Assembly (NCBI GenBank): GCA_003427395.1
Contig: BFEA01000466.1
Location: 554,602-603,265 of the forward strand
DNA: 48,664 nt
Direction of reading: 5' to 3'
DNA from: Chara braunii
Lineage: Eukaryota > Streptophyta > Charophyceae > Charales > Characeae
This document shows positions 33,075-43,076 of this stretch, one piece after another. Position numbers and translations under genes: made by a program. The notes under the pieces were generated by a model. The model had not been told where the DNA came from, ran no database searches, and saw only the letters and a list, made by a program, of their open reading frames with translations. Positions within the stretch are counted from its first letter, which is position 1, and the number at the start of each line of letters is the position of its first letter.

Positions 33075-33127
33075 GACTGTCGAGGTTTAACCTCCTGATG
33101 AGTCGGTGAAAGGCCGACGAAACAGTC
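33075..33127 (+). ncRNA. Type III hammerhead ribozyme
   Basis: All core elements of a self-cleaving hammerhead are present. Stem III is GACTG (33075-33079) with CAGTC (33123-33127), extended by the U80-A122 pair. The cleavage triplet is GTC at 33079-33081, so cleavage is predicted after C 33081. Stem I is GAGG/CCTC (33082-33085 with 33091-33094) closed by TTTAA. The core CTGATGA is at 33095-33101. Stem II is GTCGG/CCGAC (33102-33106 with 33114-33118), and GAAA is at 33119-33122. Helix III is the open helix, hence type III. In plants type III hammerheads are known in the LTRs of retrozymes; other retroelements carry them too. No second copy was found in the window, so the host element is not defined. 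Confidence 0.85.
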
Positions 33128-33143
33128 CCGCACAGGTGACAAT

Positions 33144-33199
33144 TGTGCTTCTCCTGTGCTTGTCCTGGAGTAGGTGAGGACAAGCACAGGAGAAGCACA
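33144..33199. repeat. Perfect 23-bp inverted repeat, 10-nt loop
   Basis: TGTGCTTCTCCTGTGCTTGT... (33144-33166) is exactly complementary to 33177-33199. It starts 16 bases after the hammerhead and would fold as a strong hairpin in the same transcript. Confidence 0.95.
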
Positions 33200-33714
33200 G
33201 AATTCCGTCTTTTTTTCTTTTTCTTTTTTTTTAATGTAGATGAGGTGAGGTCCTCAAAAACTGCCCGGCAATACGGCGCCCGTTACATTAGTCAGTTTCG
33301 GTCAAAAGCCAATCAACAACAGCCAGTCAGCAAATTATCTTCACGACTCGATGCCTGTGGTGGATTTGACTGGTGGTTCCCCCCCCCCCCCCATGTGCAT
33401 GCTTGCGGGCGGCATTGTTACGAGAGCTTCTTATTTATCTATGTGGCAGGCCCCGTATGTTACGCGGGCTGAAATTTCCTGGGAAGTGTGGTTGATGTTG
33501 CTTGCATGCCCTTTCGTTGTCAGTTGATTGATCTGTTCTAACGCAGACCTTGATGGGTGACGTGGCCCCAGAAACATGAGGGGTTGCAATGCATCCACGG
33601 GTGGGTTAGGTCTGCGCCCCAGTCAGGTTATGGGGTGTACAATCCCAATACCACGGGGTGTGTACTATTTGTGGTATAAACGGGTGCTTATCAATGAGGT
33701 CCATACATGTGAGG

Positions 33715-33717
<3 letters not shown>

Positions 33718-33764
<47 letters not shown>
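33718..33764. repeat. Poly(G) tract, 47 G
   Basis: Exceptionally long homopolymer, flanked by GAGGGGAGGG and AGGGAGG; it would form G-quadruplexes and its length is likely inaccurate. A 14-base C run is nearby at 33379-33392. Glycine or proline runs in frames across it are not coding. Confidence 0.9.
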
Positions 33765-33765
<1 letters not shown>

Positions 33766-35010
33766 GGGAGGATATCTGTGAGCCTGCTTTGTGTCTGTAT
33801 CATCCCAATAGTCCAAGGTGTGTCGTATGCAAGGCATGAAGAGGTGTACCATGTTTCTGAAGGTGAGATAACGCGTGCTAAAGGGTTTGGCTTGTGCTTC
33901 AGTCCCGTTCTGATGAACTTCTCACTCAACATGCTCTATACGAGGCTGGTCAGGTGGTGGTATACCGGCCGAGGTCTCACTTGTGGAAATGGGACACTTC
34001 CCCAGGTAGCGTATATGAGGGGCTGTTGTGGTTGTTGGGTGTTCAACTGGAGTCGAAAATCTTCAGAGGATACGATGGGCCGATCTCAGCTGGTATACCC
34101 ATGAACTGTATGAATGCAGACCTGAGTTCAAATCCGGATCTAATTAAACTGCTGATGAAATTCTGACTTACCTGGGGGCCGGTCAGTCCGGCAATGTTAT
34201 TGCAAGGCTGTTGCCCTCAGAAGATGGCTGGCTAATATATCTGGCGCTGAGCAAGGTGAAAGGAAATGAGCAATGCAAATGACAATAAACCAAATTGCAG
34301 CATTCCATAGAAATCTAGATAACCTTGAGCACGAACTGAAAGCAGATTGGACCATGGGATAACACCAAATAAGTAAGAGCTAAACACCGAAGTCAAATGA
34401 TAATGAAAGCCCTCTTCTCGCCTCCAACGTCAATGTCAACAATGTCACTCTCCCTACTTGGCATGCGGCGCCCAGACTACAATCAGATGACCCCTGTCGA
34501 CCTAGACCTCTATCTACAACAGGTCATGCGATGGCGAATGAAGACTCTGTGTGAAGCTTCCTGCTGTCCGACACCAGGTATGCACCTCCTCACATCGCCC
34601 ACACCTTGAATTCAGATTCACAGTCCCTTGCCCAAGGACCTCCGCTCAACCTCCTCCGGCTATAGTGCTATCAGCCCGGCTATGGCTGCTGTGCCTTGCC
34701 TGCTGCACCCTCGCTGCGTCTTCCTCGCATCCCACTATCGCCCTTCTTCCTTCCTTGCACGGTGGTCATCCAGCAAGCCAGCGCTCAAGCAGCACTGCTG
34801 CCGTCCAGCCAGCCAGCGTGTTCAACTGAGGGAGCCTCACTTCCTTTTGATGTGTCTGGCTGGGAGGCCTCTGTCCCAGTAGCTGTGCACAGGGCCCTTC
34901 TAGAATGTGCCTGGGGCTCAACTGTAAGTGTCCTGGGCCTAAGCATCTTTGCTGGGCATCGAGTGTCTTCAACCGACCGGGGTACCGGTTGGTTGAATAT
35001 GCTGCGTGCA
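33765..35010. other. Stretch without a recognised gene
   Basis: Some open frames are moderate in length (for example 33894-34166), but none is recognised. Part of 34560-34850 (CCAGCCAGCGTGTTCAACTGAGG and surroundings) resembles 39415-39480 inside the LTR-like insertion, so an old related LTR may lie here. Confidence 0.35.
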
Positions 35011-35190
35011 GCAACCAACCCACACCCCACCTGCTGCTCGCATTGGCCTCAGTCCAAGCCTGCAACAAATTTTCAGGCATGCCTTCACTTAGGGCAGGCA
35101 GCAACCACCCCAGACCCCCCCTGCTGCTCACATCGGCCTCAGTCCAAGCCTGCAGCGAATTTTCAGGCATGCCTTCACTTAGGGCGGGCG
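35011..35190. repeat. 90-bp tandem duplication
   Basis: GCAACCA(A/C)CCC... at 35011 and 35101 begin two copies that both end CAGGCATGCCTTCACTTAGG. About 90% identity by eye. Confidence 0.95.
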
Positions 35191-35528
35191 CGTGCCCTTT
35201 TCCGACCAGGCCGAAGGCCTCATGCTTCTTACTCTTTCCCCCTCCGATTCGATAGTCTAAGAATTCCTTAATCCACCACCTGCTGTTCTCTCATAGGTAG
35301 ATACTTTGCGACGTGCTGTCTTCATTAGCTCCTCGCTGGTGAACCACCAATCTTCTTTCTGATCCGAATGATGCCTGAAAGCGACCCGAAACTGCATTGG
35401 TGGTTTCGGCGGTCTTCCTCTGCCGGCAGGCCCAGGTCCAGGCATGATTCTGTATCTCTACATTGTCTACCGCGTGGGCGCGGGGAACGCAGCCCTAAGG
35501 TAGCCAAATCAGTGAGACTAAGAGCTCA

Positions 35529-35534
<6 letters not shown>

Positions 35535-35586
<52 letters not shown>

Positions 35587-35836
35587 NNNNNNNNNNNNNN
35601 NNNNNNNNNNNNNNNNNNNNNNNNNNNNNNNNNNNNNNNNNNNNNNNNNNNNNNNNNNNNNNNNNNNNNNNNNNNNNNNNNNNNNNNNNNNNNNNNNNNN
35701 NNNNNNNNNNNNNNNNNNNNNNNNNNNNNNNNNNNNNNNNNNNNNNNNNNNNNNNNNNNNNNNNNNNNNNNNNNNNNNNNNNNNNNNNNNNNNNNNNNNN
35801 NNNNNNNNNNNNNNNNNNNNNNNNNNNNNNNNNNNN
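35535..35836. other. (GA)n microsatellite running into an assembly gap
   Basis: GA repeat from about 35535 to 35586 followed by 250 N (35587-35836). The gap is probably caused by the repeat. Confidence 0.97.
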
Positions 35837-35862
35837 GGCCGCGATCTATTTCGCAGTTGGAA

Positions 35863-36170
35863 TGATTTTTTAAAATATATTTAGCGTTTTTTCTGGAAAG
35901 ATCACAACAAAATCTACGAGTACTCCAATTTTCAGGTTTTTTCACGCATTCTTCTGAGAGTGAAAGCTCACCGAATTTGGAGTACTTTTTAAGTTGGCCC
36001 ACACATGGCTGAGTGGCAAAAATGGAAAATGTGCCCAATCGACGCGACGATTATTTCTCGGTCTAAATGATTTTTTAAAAATGTTCTGATATTTTTCCTA
36101 GAAGGAACACGACCTCATATATGGATTCTCAAAATTTCAGATTTTTCTGCAGGCTCCTCCGAGCACTGAA
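35863..36170. repeat. Diverged tandem repeat, about 203-bp period
   Basis: ATGATTTTTTAAAA at 35863 and 36066 starts two segments that both contain a T-rich C(T/C)(G/A)GAA block, then (T/A)CTC.AA(T)TTTCAG, then C(A/T)(T/C)CTTC/TCCTCCGAG(A/C)(G/C)TGAAA. By eye they are about 65% identical. Confidence 0.7.
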
Positions 36171-36470
36171 AATCGCCAAAGGTGCCTCTTGCAAAACGCC
36201 TGTTTCGTTGCGCCTGACCTCCCTGTTTTGAGAAGACGGGCCTCAACGCCTGGGCCTGAGGGCCCTTACCCCACCCCCACTTCTTTTTGGGTTCCACTTC
36301 CACCCGAGGACCGGTCCTTGCTTTTTCCAACCTGTAGGTAGTCCCCAATTTTGCCAAGGACCGGTCTCCCCCAAACTTTTGCCCCCTAAAAACCCACTTT
36401 GCGTCCTGGTCGCCTGCCGCTGAAAATGCGACACCTTGACGCAGACGCCGAAGCCCACTATACCGCAGCC

Positions 36471-37442
36471 TTAGGGCTGCGAAATCGGATCGATGTCCAC
36501 GAATCCATCCATGGTTGGGGGCAACATGGATCTCCATGAAGCAAACTCATCTCTCTTCAAAAGGAAGGGGCTTGGAGGCGTGAAGGATTGGATAAGTACG
36601 TAGGTGAGGCGGTATGCGACTGCCGTATGATGGGCCATCAGGGTCATAACCCACATATCCAGGACCTGCCATGGCCCAAAATACCGAGGCATCAGCTTCC
36701 AAGAAATGTTCACTTCCTGCATAAACTCTGAAGACTTCACCCATACCCTTTCTCCAACCTGAAACTTAGATTCCCTTCTATGTTTGTTTTGGCATGCTAT
36801 CATGAGATTCTAAGATTTCTGAATCTGTTCCCTTGTCTGCTGCAGCATTTTATCATATTCTATTCCAAATTCTATGCTTCTTGGTGCTGCAGTCGGTCTT
36901 CTGTCATGAAGGAGAAAGTGTAACGGGGTTCTGGGCTTCCAACCTGAGTGTAACTGATTAGGTGATTGGCCTGTAGTACTATGCTTTGTGTTGTTGTACA
37001 GGCTGGCAATGATAGGTAACTTCTCATCCCAGTCCTCCTGACTGAGCTTGATGTAATGCCTCAGCAGATGCTATACTACCCGATTCATTTATTCTGCTTT
37101 CCCATCAGTTTCTGGATGGTTTCCAGAAGTCATTTGCAACTGGGATACCAAGTGTTCGACAGTCTTCTTCCATAACAATTCACTTGTGAATCTGGCATCT
37201 CTATCACTAACAATAGACTTTGGCAAACCAAAATCCCTTATCCAATGTTCCGTAAACATCTTGATTACCAGACCGTGTTCGCGGTCTCGGGCAGCGCAAC
37301 TAACCTAGCCTATTTAGAGAACCTGTCAACTATTACAAGTATGTGCCTCTTGCCAGACTCGCTGGGCACGAGAGTATCCATGAACTCCATGGACAGACTC
37401 TCTCCCAGTGCAGCAAGAATTGGCAAAGGCTTGATAAGCTCA
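36471..37442 (-). pseudogene. Gypsy integrase catalytic core and C-terminal domain
   Basis: From 37442 downward the minus strand reads SMEFMDTLVPS and HILVIVDRFSK, then GLPKSIVSDRDARF (about 37220-37180) and QMTSGNHPETDG (about 37135-37100), covering D-D-E core strings. It continues with YNNTKHSTTGQSPNQLH and then KFQVGERVWV and LMPRYFGPWQVLD (36770-36650), the usual gypsy C-terminal G-x-V and GPF strings. TAG or TAA stops lie after DRFSK, after KAE and after QKS. It would insert element DNA into the host chromosome if intact. Confidence 0.88.
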
Positions 37443-37472
37443 AGAGGTGCTTGAGTTCTTTTTTTTAATTTT

Positions 37473-37563
37473 CAATGTGGACCATTTCTCGATTTATGGT
37501 GCCATCCTTGCGCAGGGGCCATGCTAATCTTCTTTGTATCGTTCCGACTTTAGCGGATGTCCC
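37473..37563 (-). pseudogene. U6 snRNA retrocopy a, lacking the 5' stem-loop
   Basis: The minus strand reads GGGACATCCGCTAAAGTCGG, then GAAGATTAGCATGGCCCCTG and CGCAAGGATGGCACC, AATCGAGAAATGGTCCA. These are the U6 core strings, including the AGC triad region. The 5' hairpin is missing because the unit starts at the duplication junction. The ACAGAGA box reads ACAAAGA. No U6 promoter is next to it. It is a pseudogene on present evidence. Confidence 0.9.
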
Positions 37564-37668
37564 ACGAGAGTATCCATGAACTCCATGGACAGACTCTCTC
37601 CTGGTCCAGCAAGAATTGGCAAAGGCCTGATAAGCCCAAGAGGTGATTGACTTCTTTTTTTAATTTTT

Positions 37669-37765
37669 AATTTGGACAATTTCTCGATTTATGGTGCCAT
37701 CCTTGCGCAGGGGCTATGCTAATCTTCTTCGTATCGTTCCGATTTTAACGGATGTCTCGAAAGAC
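37669..37765 (-). pseudogene. U6 snRNA retrocopy b, full length
   Basis: The minus strand begins GTCTTTCGAGACATCCG, a complete U6 5' stem-loop, exactly next to the 12-bp target duplication. It continues with AACGATACGAAGAAGATTAG, CCCCTGCGCAAGGATGGCAC and AATCGAGAAATTGTCCAAATT, about 97 nt in all. The 3' end passes into an A-rich tail (about AATTAAAAATTAAAAAAAG) instead of the pol III T-run. The ACAGAGA box is altered to ACGAAGA. The A-rich tail, precise 5' end and target duplication indicate LINE-mediated retroposition of U6 RNA. U6 is the catalytic snRNA of the spliceosome; this copy is not expected to function. Confidence 0.92.
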
Positions 37766-37777
37766 AGAGGTGCTTGA

Positions 37778-38519
37778 AGGCTACCAAGAATGCTGCAGTA
37801 AGTTAGCTGATGTCTTTTTGCATTCGAAACGACTTGTTGCATCATGACACTCACCTAAAAATAAACTAGGCAAAGACTCCCTACTCGGGACATACAAACT
37901 TATATTCGCATTCTCGAGGAAGAGTACCCCGTCGACCATCACAAACTCATATGACGTAGCCTTATCTTGCACCTCGAGTCTGCGAATGATCTCAGACATA
38001 AACCTATCCTCCTTGTAGGCATCCACCAATCGTTGAGGCACATAGTCAGATAGGCCATATTTTCATAATTAGCGCCCCTAAATACTTTGCCCTTTGTGAG
38101 AGTGCATCAGCAACCTTGTCAAACTCACCCTTGAGATGCTAAAGGGGGAAGTCGTACATGTCAGTGGCTTGAATCCATCTCTTCAGCGCGTAAGAGAGAG
38201 TAGGTTGCGGTCTGATCCATTGGAGAGTCTCGTGGTCAGATCTCACTTTGCAGAATCTGCCATGGTGAGTGCTTCCAATGGGTCAAGGCTTTGTACAGGG
38301 CATGCAGTTCCCTTTCGTGGGTGGACTTAGCTAACTTTCGGATGGCTTCTTCTTGCTCATGTACTCAACGGCCTCAACTTTTCCCCCTCCGACTGCTGAA
38401 GAACTGTGCCCATTTCGTACTAGCTAGCGTCAGCTGTCAACGGTTTGTTAGGGATCCGCGATTTTCAGGACTTTGTGACGAGTCAAAGAGTACTTCGACC
38501 ATTTGAAAGCACGCTCACA
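37778..38519 (-). pseudogene. Gypsy RNase H and integrase zinc-finger region
   Basis: On the minus strand, CERAFKWSKYSLT and HKVLKI (about 38520-38465) precede PNKPLTADAS with a TAG and YEMGTVLQQ, the RNase H catalytic Asp region (TDAS..GxVL.Q). KLAKSTHERELHALYKA, RSDHETLQWI and LSRALKRWIQ then HLKGEFDKVADALS follow down to about 38080. The last part (38041-37781) has RLEVQDKATSYEF, GVLFLENANISLYVPS and GECHDA, the approach to the H2C2 finger. The distal Cys pair of the finger is absent, so a deletion happened near the U6 insertion site. At least two frame changes occur. Confidence 0.85.
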
Positions 38520-38787
38520 GTCAGCTGTTCATTCCCATGGGGTATCAAGGCGTGCTAAATCGGCCAAGGGGCTTGCGATTATGCTATAATTCTTTATGAA
38601 TGGGCGATAGTAGCCCATGATCCCCAAGAACGATCTGACCTCAGTCACTGACTTAGGTCGTGGCCAGTTCCTAATGGCGGCCACCTTTGCATCTTGTGGC
38701 CTCAACCGGTCCTAGGAAATCTCATGACCCAAGTACGAGATTCTGGTGTGACCGAACTCGCACCTGTCGTGATTGATCTTGTACTTT
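38520..38787 (-). pseudogene. Gypsy reverse transcriptase, downstream half
   Basis: The minus strand reads YKINHDRCEFGHTRISYLGHE, trimmed here to core strings HDRCEFG and YLGHEIS, then LRPQDAKVAAIRNWPRP, TEVRSFLGIMGYYRPF and IASPLADLARLDTPWE. This is the thumb/connection part of Ty3 reverse transcriptase. It is in frame with the upstream half across the LTR insertion once the insertion and one copy of its target duplication are disregarded. A TAG follows GHEIS, and a TGA stands where PWEW is usual. Confidence 0.9.
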
Positions 38788-40052
38788 TGTTATGATCCTG
38801 GCCAATTTCGAAGTACACATTCATGAGAAAGTACAACGCCGTCCAATTGCAAAAAGAAATGAATGAACTTGAGAGGAGAGAGAGGGAAAGAAGAAAAAGA
38901 AGAAACAAAAAAAGAAGATGATGATGATGTACACCAGCAACGACCAATGATAATTCCTTTCTTCTTCGCCAACCACTGTCCTCCTCCTTATCTCCTCCCC
39001 TCTTATTCAAACAAGGAATAATAATAATAATGTGGAATAGCTGAACCAGAATCAATGTCCGAATCCCTCTTCTACTGCAGGTATCACATGAGGTCCACCA
39101 TAGCCATGACCACCCTTCTTCCTCCTAAGGCCAAGGCTATGGCGGACTACCAGGTCATTGCCCTGCTGTGCAAAGGACGACACAAAGCAGCTCTGGCTGC
39201 TCTTGTTCAGGCCGCCATGCCTAACTCTGCCTCGAAGCTTCTTGGTGCAGCTCTATCCCAACGGGCCCTTCCAGATGCATCGTACACCAAGGTGATGAAG
39301 ATGACGTCCACCATAGCCAGGTAAGGACCTCTGGCGCTCCCCCTTCCTAGTCCCGGTCTTCCTCCTCCTCCTGTCCTTGCTCCTTCCGCAGCAGCGCTGC
39401 TCTGTGCTAGCGCTGCTCCAGCCAGCGCTCCAACCAGTGTGTTGCCAAACTTGCACACCGACTGAGGAGCACTTCGCTCCTCCTAGAGATATAGCGGCCT
39501 GCTTGCCGCTTGGCGAGTGACTTCCTAGGCCGCGCGGCCTCCAAGCAACCGGTACCTCCTCCCATTCGGAGGGAAACATCATTGCAGACAGGCCTTAGAC
39601 TCAGACTGGTTGGACTGGTACCTGCCTTGACCTAGCCTACAACTACTGGGCCTCTTAAAATGCCAACTTCTTCTGCTCGGCCTCGAGTACCTGGCACATC
39701 TACCTCTTCTTGGTGTGCTACCGGCCTATCTGCTACTCGAGTGTTTTTCCGCTGCTCAAAAGTGTCGCGGGCCTCTTTCTCCGCTACTTGAGTGTTTTCC
39801 CTGCTGCAACCGTCAATGTCACGGCCACAGGTAAGTACCGGCCCTTTGGGCCTTCTGCACGGACAAGTACTCTTGCGGGTCACACACACACTCAAACCGA
39901 CGAGCACTCAGACAGGCACGCAGACCAGCAAGCACGCAAGCACTCAGACTTAGGAAACTCAGTAACAAGTGGAAAACTCAGCAAGGCATACATTCCATTG
40001 CCAAGACTCAGAAATCAGCTGTGTCTTAGTCCGTGTTTGGCAGGTCCTAACA
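38788..40052. mobile_element. Solo-LTR-like insertion in gypsy reverse transcriptase
   Basis: The insert starts TGTTATGATCC and ends GGTCCTAACA, giving TGTTA/TAACA inverted ends, and is flanked by CTTT on both sides (38784-38787 and 40053-40056). The host reverse transcriptase frame resumes exactly at the junction. Inside are GAA- and GATGAT-type tracts (38880-38930) and splice-like CTGCAG/GTATCA (39075) and GCCAG/GTAAGG (39317). No pol domain is present. A solo LTR of a different LTR retrotransposon is the simplest reading; a non-autonomous element with tiny LTRs is not excluded. Confidence 0.8.
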
Positions 40053-40277
40053 CTTTTGCTTCCGGAGAAGGCCTGGCACTGTGTGTAAGCGCTGCGCGTG
40101 CTCCTCCAGACTCCTACTGAAGACGAATATATCGTCGAGGTAAATGATGATAAACTTGTCTAAGTAGTCATGAAAGATCCTGTTCATGGCGTGCTGGAAT
40201 GTACCGGGTACATCATGAGTGCACAAACAGCCATAAGAGTCTGCCAACTTGGGTGCACTCCGCCTTCTGGTATTCAC
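40053..40277 (-). pseudogene. Gypsy reverse transcriptase, catalytic YLDD part
   Basis: From about 40210 down, the minus strand reads PGTFQHAMNRIFHDYLDKF then IIIYLDDIFVFSRSLEEHAQ, with the YLDD form of the YxDD active site. Sequence upstream of PGTFQ does not match the expected fingers/palm segment; instead KLADSYGCLC from elsewhere precedes it. That string's DNA is duplicated at 40219-40253 and 40318-40352, so the region is rearranged. Confidence 0.9.
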
Positions 40278-40457
40278 TTGTTTTGGTATTCACGTGCTGT
40301 ATAGTTGTACAACGTATGAGCGCACAAACAGCCATAAGAGTCTGCCAACTTCTCAAAATTATACTCCTACAGGACTGTCCTGTCCTCAGCCGGGTAGTAC
40401 CTGTCTCTACACCTCACTTGGGTGCACTTCGCCTTCTGGTATTCACTTGTTTTGGTG
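40219..40457. repeat. Interleaved short duplications beside the gypsy remnant
   Basis: GAG(T/C)GCACAAACAGCCATAAG occurs at 40219 and 40318. ACTTGGGTGCACT(C/T)CGCCTT occurs at about 40247 and 40414, each followed by CTGGTATTCACTTGTTTTGG. The spacing suggests template switching or repeated recombination. Confidence 0.9.
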
Positions 40458-41865
40458 AGAACATCATTGCAGACTGCAATCTACCCACGAACACTGAACC
40501 TAGACTCCTGCCGCCTGCATTCAGGCCCTGGACCATTGGCACCTAAAGATAAGCTACCGTACCTTTCCAGACCCTGCCGAATTGCTGGAAAACACCTACC
40601 GGTTCCCTAGCCAATTTTACTTTTGTCCCTGGGCACTAAACTACCTCACAGCATATCCTACCGCTAACTCTCAGCCGCTCGTTCAATCCTCGTAGAATAG
40701 CATTAATCCTGAAGTTAGTTTCACTGTGAGGAAAGTGCGTACATCCAAAACATGGTTGTGGCTCATTCCCTTTGAGGGAACTGCGGGTTTGAAATCTTTT
40801 GATGTATTTAGCGGTATCCACAAAGACTGAAATTCTTACATGTGAAAGCGCCTTCGTGGGATTCAGATGTGAAGCGTCTGCTTTTGGAGCTGTAAGGTTG
40901 CCACCGCATACTTCGAAAGATCCTGCCCCTTGCCGTCTTATATCCCTAAGGCACAGCCACACACCCACGGGCAACAGAGTTAGCACAGGTATCAGACTTG
41001 GACTCAGGTAGGCACACGGCACATGCACATTTGTCATAGGTCAGACACACACACTTAGAAAACACAGCAAATCGCAGCAGAACAGACTCAGACGACTGGG
41101 AATTCTCAGAAACAGATAAAAAGAGCAGCATTTTCTCAGAAATTGCAGGAATCTCATGCAGCGATTTGTGCAGGTAATTTTATCAGATTTATCTGTTTAT
41201 TATTATTCATGTTATCATGCCCTGCCCTCATTTACGTGCTCGGCTTTCTTATTGATCTGTCTAAGACTTGTAAGTTTGTTGGTTTTGTGATCCCAATGTG
41301 CATGCAGAAAGGCGTTGGGGTGGCAGAAATGGCACTCGTTGTTTTCTATAGCCATGGTCCTCATAGCGGTGTGGACTCGCTCCATTTTTCTCTGCAACCC
41401 CTTTATCTCTGTTGCCTTTCCTTAACATACCTCCTCCTACCATGTGCTGACCCGTCTTCTCTTCTGGTGCTTTCCTCTTTCGTACTTTTGATTCCCTCTG
41501 CACTCTTTTCATGCTGTCTCCTGTCCTCTCCTTGTCTTTTCTCGCCTCCCATCTGCTTGTGTTCGTAACGTCTCCTATCCTATCACTTGTCCAGAGCTCT
41601 CTTTTGCCCTTTGTTGCCAGTTACCTCTTGCCTCGTTTCTTTTGTTGCTTGACATTTTCTTCCGGCCTTTATTCCTGTCCTCTCTCTCGGCCCCTCCTGC
41701 GCACTCCTGTGCGCGCTTTCCAACCCTTCCTCTGATTCATTGGAATTTTATGGGTAGAAAGTGAATGGCAGTGTTATCCAATGGGGGCTTGGGAGAAAAG
41801 CAAGTTCTGAATGGGGTCCTAGAAATAGAGGGCCCAGAGGCCTGGGGGAAAACACTTCGCATTTG
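40458..41865. other. Stretch without a supported gene
   Basis: A minus-strand frame at 40636-41037 has faint gypsy-like strings but is not convincing. TTGCAG/GAATCT and GTGCAG/GTAATT at 41144-41174 would bracket a very short exon; no product is recognisable. CT-rich sequence fills 41400-41700. Confidence 0.4.
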
Positions 41866-41952
41866 CATTTGGGTTGTGCGTGGTGCTTGCTGCACATTTG
41901 GGTTGTGAGTTGTGCTTGCTGCACATTTGGGTTGTGAGTTGTGCTTGCTGCT
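41866..41952. repeat. 29-bp tandem repeat, three copies
   Basis: CATTTGGGTTGTGAGTTGTG... units start at 41866, 41895 and 41924. Copies 2 and 3 differ only at the last base; copy 1 has two changes. Confidence 0.97.
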
Positions 41953-42604
41953 GACAACTATATTTGTTGTCTGCGGTAATTGCTTGAGCACAGTGAAAAT
42001 ACTTGGAACTTGAAAGCCCTAGAACATTAATTATTTCCTTTTCACATTCATCGGTATATCCTTTTGCATTGCTACCCTTGCCTGTGTGCTCACACTATGT
42101 CCTGGCCTTCTACCAGCTACCAGCTTTGTCACTAACTGTGTTACCTTCAGTGATGCCCTCTACTGTGGTGATCAATTTGCAACCATCCTCTCATATCTGT
42201 GGAAGTGTGTACTTTTGCTTTGTGTATGTGATGCATGCCCGGCATTGCCCGCTGATAATCAATGTGAGGAAGCGATGGAATGTGCCACAGCAGAAGACAC
42301 AATCATGTAGCATATGACCTAACCATGCAGCAAAATGACAATTTGACTCAGATTCGATCTCACAACAACTTGGGAGGGGTTCAAACATAGAAGAACCTCC
42401 CCACTAAAATCATTCACAGACGGAGCACGAGGTGGGATGAAGCGAGGAAGAAGAAAAAGAAGAAGAAGACCAATGTATGGCAACACCAAATAATAATAGT
42501 CTCTCCTTCACCTTCTATACGCCTACAGACAATGAATCCCAGATCTCAAGCAGGGGAGCCTGGCTCACAAAATATGCTTAGTCTCCTGTCTGTCTGTGTG
42601 TGTG

Positions 42605-42830
42605 TCTGTCTGTAGAGGAAGAAGAGGTTGAGGATGGAAGTTCTCTCTCCCCCCCTCCCTCTCTCTCTCTCTCTCTCTCTCTTTCGTTTTAAGGTGATAC
42701 TGACCAGTGAGCCTTGAGCCACTGATATGCTGCAAATGTCTCCAAGGTATGGCGCCAGACGAGTGGCCTCGGCCACCATCACCACCAGTCTCCTTTGTCT
42801 TTCTACGCAACTCTGTCCCCACTCCTCTAA
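42605..42830 (+). repeat. Dispersed repeat E, plus copy, with CT microsatellite
   Basis: A TGTG/CTGT tract and (CT)n run (to about 42682) precede GAGCCTTGAGCCACTGATAT and GGTATGGCGCCAGACGAGTG, then GGCCACCATCACCACCAGTC. The second copy is on the opposite strand at 48420-48540, also next to TG and CT microsatellites. Confidence 0.75.
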
Positions 42831-43076
42831 ATCTGGGGTTCTCTACCTCCCTTGGTGCTGGGCTGCTCGACCTCGCAGCCTACTGGCTCGAAAATGAACT
42901 GAAGTCTACCTACCTACTACCTGGCCGGCCTCTCCTGTGCACTGTTGTGCCGGCCACTCTCCAACTCGGCCTCCCATCTGGGCAGCCTGAGGGACGGCAA
43001 GGATCCAGCAGTCCTGCTGAGAGGCCTTATGACTGGACACAGGCCCAGGTGTGAAAATGTCCGACCTTGCTCTCAA

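Larger units (their letters stand above)
37443..37777 (-). repeat. Composite insertion: two U6 units flanked by 12-bp target duplication
   Basis: AGAGGTGCTTGA occurs at 37443-37454 and again at 37766-37777, bounding both U6 copies; a slightly changed version (AGAGGTGATTGA) lies between them at 37639-37650. The two units are offset by 196 bp and include the same piece of gypsy sequence (CACGAGAGTATCCATGAACT at 37367 and 37563). This is the layout expected of one retroposition with target duplication followed by tandem duplication of U6 plus adjacent element DNA. Confidence 0.85.
36471..40277 (-). mobile_element. Ty3/gypsy retrotransposon pol remnant with nested insertions
   Basis: Reading the minus strand from 40277 to 36471 gives the Ty3/gypsy order: reverse transcriptase, RNase H, integrase. 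A 1265-bp LTR-like insertion (38788-40052) splits reverse transcriptase, and U6 snRNA copies (37443-37777) sit inside integrase. Gag, protease and the first half of reverse transcriptase are missing on the upstream side, and no flanking LTR of this element was recognised. Several stops (TAG, TAA, TGA) and frame changes show it is inactive. Confidence 0.9.

Noticed and set aside
33576-34104. Frames with poly-Gly or poly-Pro across the G tract
   Set aside because: They are translations of a homopolymer without conserved flanks.
40636-41037. Minus-strand frame with faint gypsy-like strings (SHVRISVFVDTAKYIKRF)
   Set aside because: Only scattered resemblance to the RSFLG..YYRRF segment, no active-site motif, and not in line with the clear gypsy pol next to it.
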